Assembly (NCBI RefSeq): GCF_000006405.1
Contig: NW_003202100.1
Coordinates: 229,331-261,729, forward strand
Reading direction: 5' to 3'
Source of the DNA: Perkinsus marinus ATCC 50983
Taxonomy: Eukaryota > Perkinsozoa > Perkinsida > Perkinsidae
DNA: 32,399 bases
Positions 32,201 through 32,399 of this stretch are shown here, one piece after another (positions within the stretch are counted from its first letter, which is position 1; every line of letters starts with the position of its first letter). The position numbers and the translations under genes were made by a program. Below the pieces are notes generated by a model that saw only the letters and a list, made by a program, of their open reading frames with translations, had not been told where the DNA came from and did no database searches.

Positions 32201-32399
32201 ACGTTATGATGATGCTGTGACGTTGTGTGGGATTGTGTCGTTCTTGACGAATCATTTTATATAAGCAGTTCACCAATCGAGATTTGGTTGCGTTCTCGCC
32301 AGTACATGAGAGGTCCATGGGCTGCCTTCCGTGACTACTCTCTATAGTGGTAGGACTGTAGTGCTGCTGCTCTTAGGGACTGAAGATTATTAATTGATA
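32201..32399. other. 3' flank of the D-lactate dehydrogenase gene
   Basis: The last 199 bases show no gene start or RNA gene. It probably includes the 3' UTR of the preceding gene; no polyadenylation signal is evident to me. Confidence 0.4.

Overview
The window is nuclear DNA from an intron-rich unicellular eukaryote. Nine protein genes can be rebuilt by splicing, and all lie on the + strand. Most introns I could place precisely are 40-60 nt, GT-AG, with AG|G or AG|GT at the acceptor. Compact introns, one-way gene order, little intergenic DNA and acceptor-like AGs very close to several start codons fit an alveolate such as Perkinsus (sister to dinoflagellates). That assignment is an inference; no rRNA, tRNA or spliced-leader gene was found to confirm it.

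Layout: 1-839, 3' part of a ZupT-like ZIP metal transporter. 1494-2348, a tandem array of a 31-bp unit with a 217-bp higher-order duplication. 2772-4998, a TPR protein of kinesin-light-chain type. 5179-6911, NECAP, an endocytic clathrin/AP-2 accessory protein. 7019-7919, a small protein of unknown function with an eight-His run. About 8530-10378, an unidentified multi-exon gene whose boundaries are unclear. About 11429-17432, a large nuclear protein joining a possible Tudor-like segment, an AT-hook, a coiled coil, a TFIIS-central-like region and a C-terminal PARP-type zinc finger. 17659-18476, a short unknown protein in five exons. 18477-19635, noncoding DNA with a perfect 41-bp palindrome and a GNRA-capped hairpin. 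19636-29073, a TRIP12/UPL3-type HECT ubiquitin ligase. 29904-32200, a complete FAD-linked D-lactate dehydrogenase in 15 exons.

The genes do not form one pathway; they are housekeeping functions (metal transport, endocytosis, chromatin/transcription, ubiquitination, D-lactate oxidation) in a head-to-tail cluster. The least ordinary items are the AT-hook/TFIIS-like/PARP-finger fusion, the repeat array with a palindromic core, the 41-bp palindrome, and the GT...GT repeats that flank many introns. Exon coordinates come from joining open frames at splice sites by eye and have not been checked against RNA.
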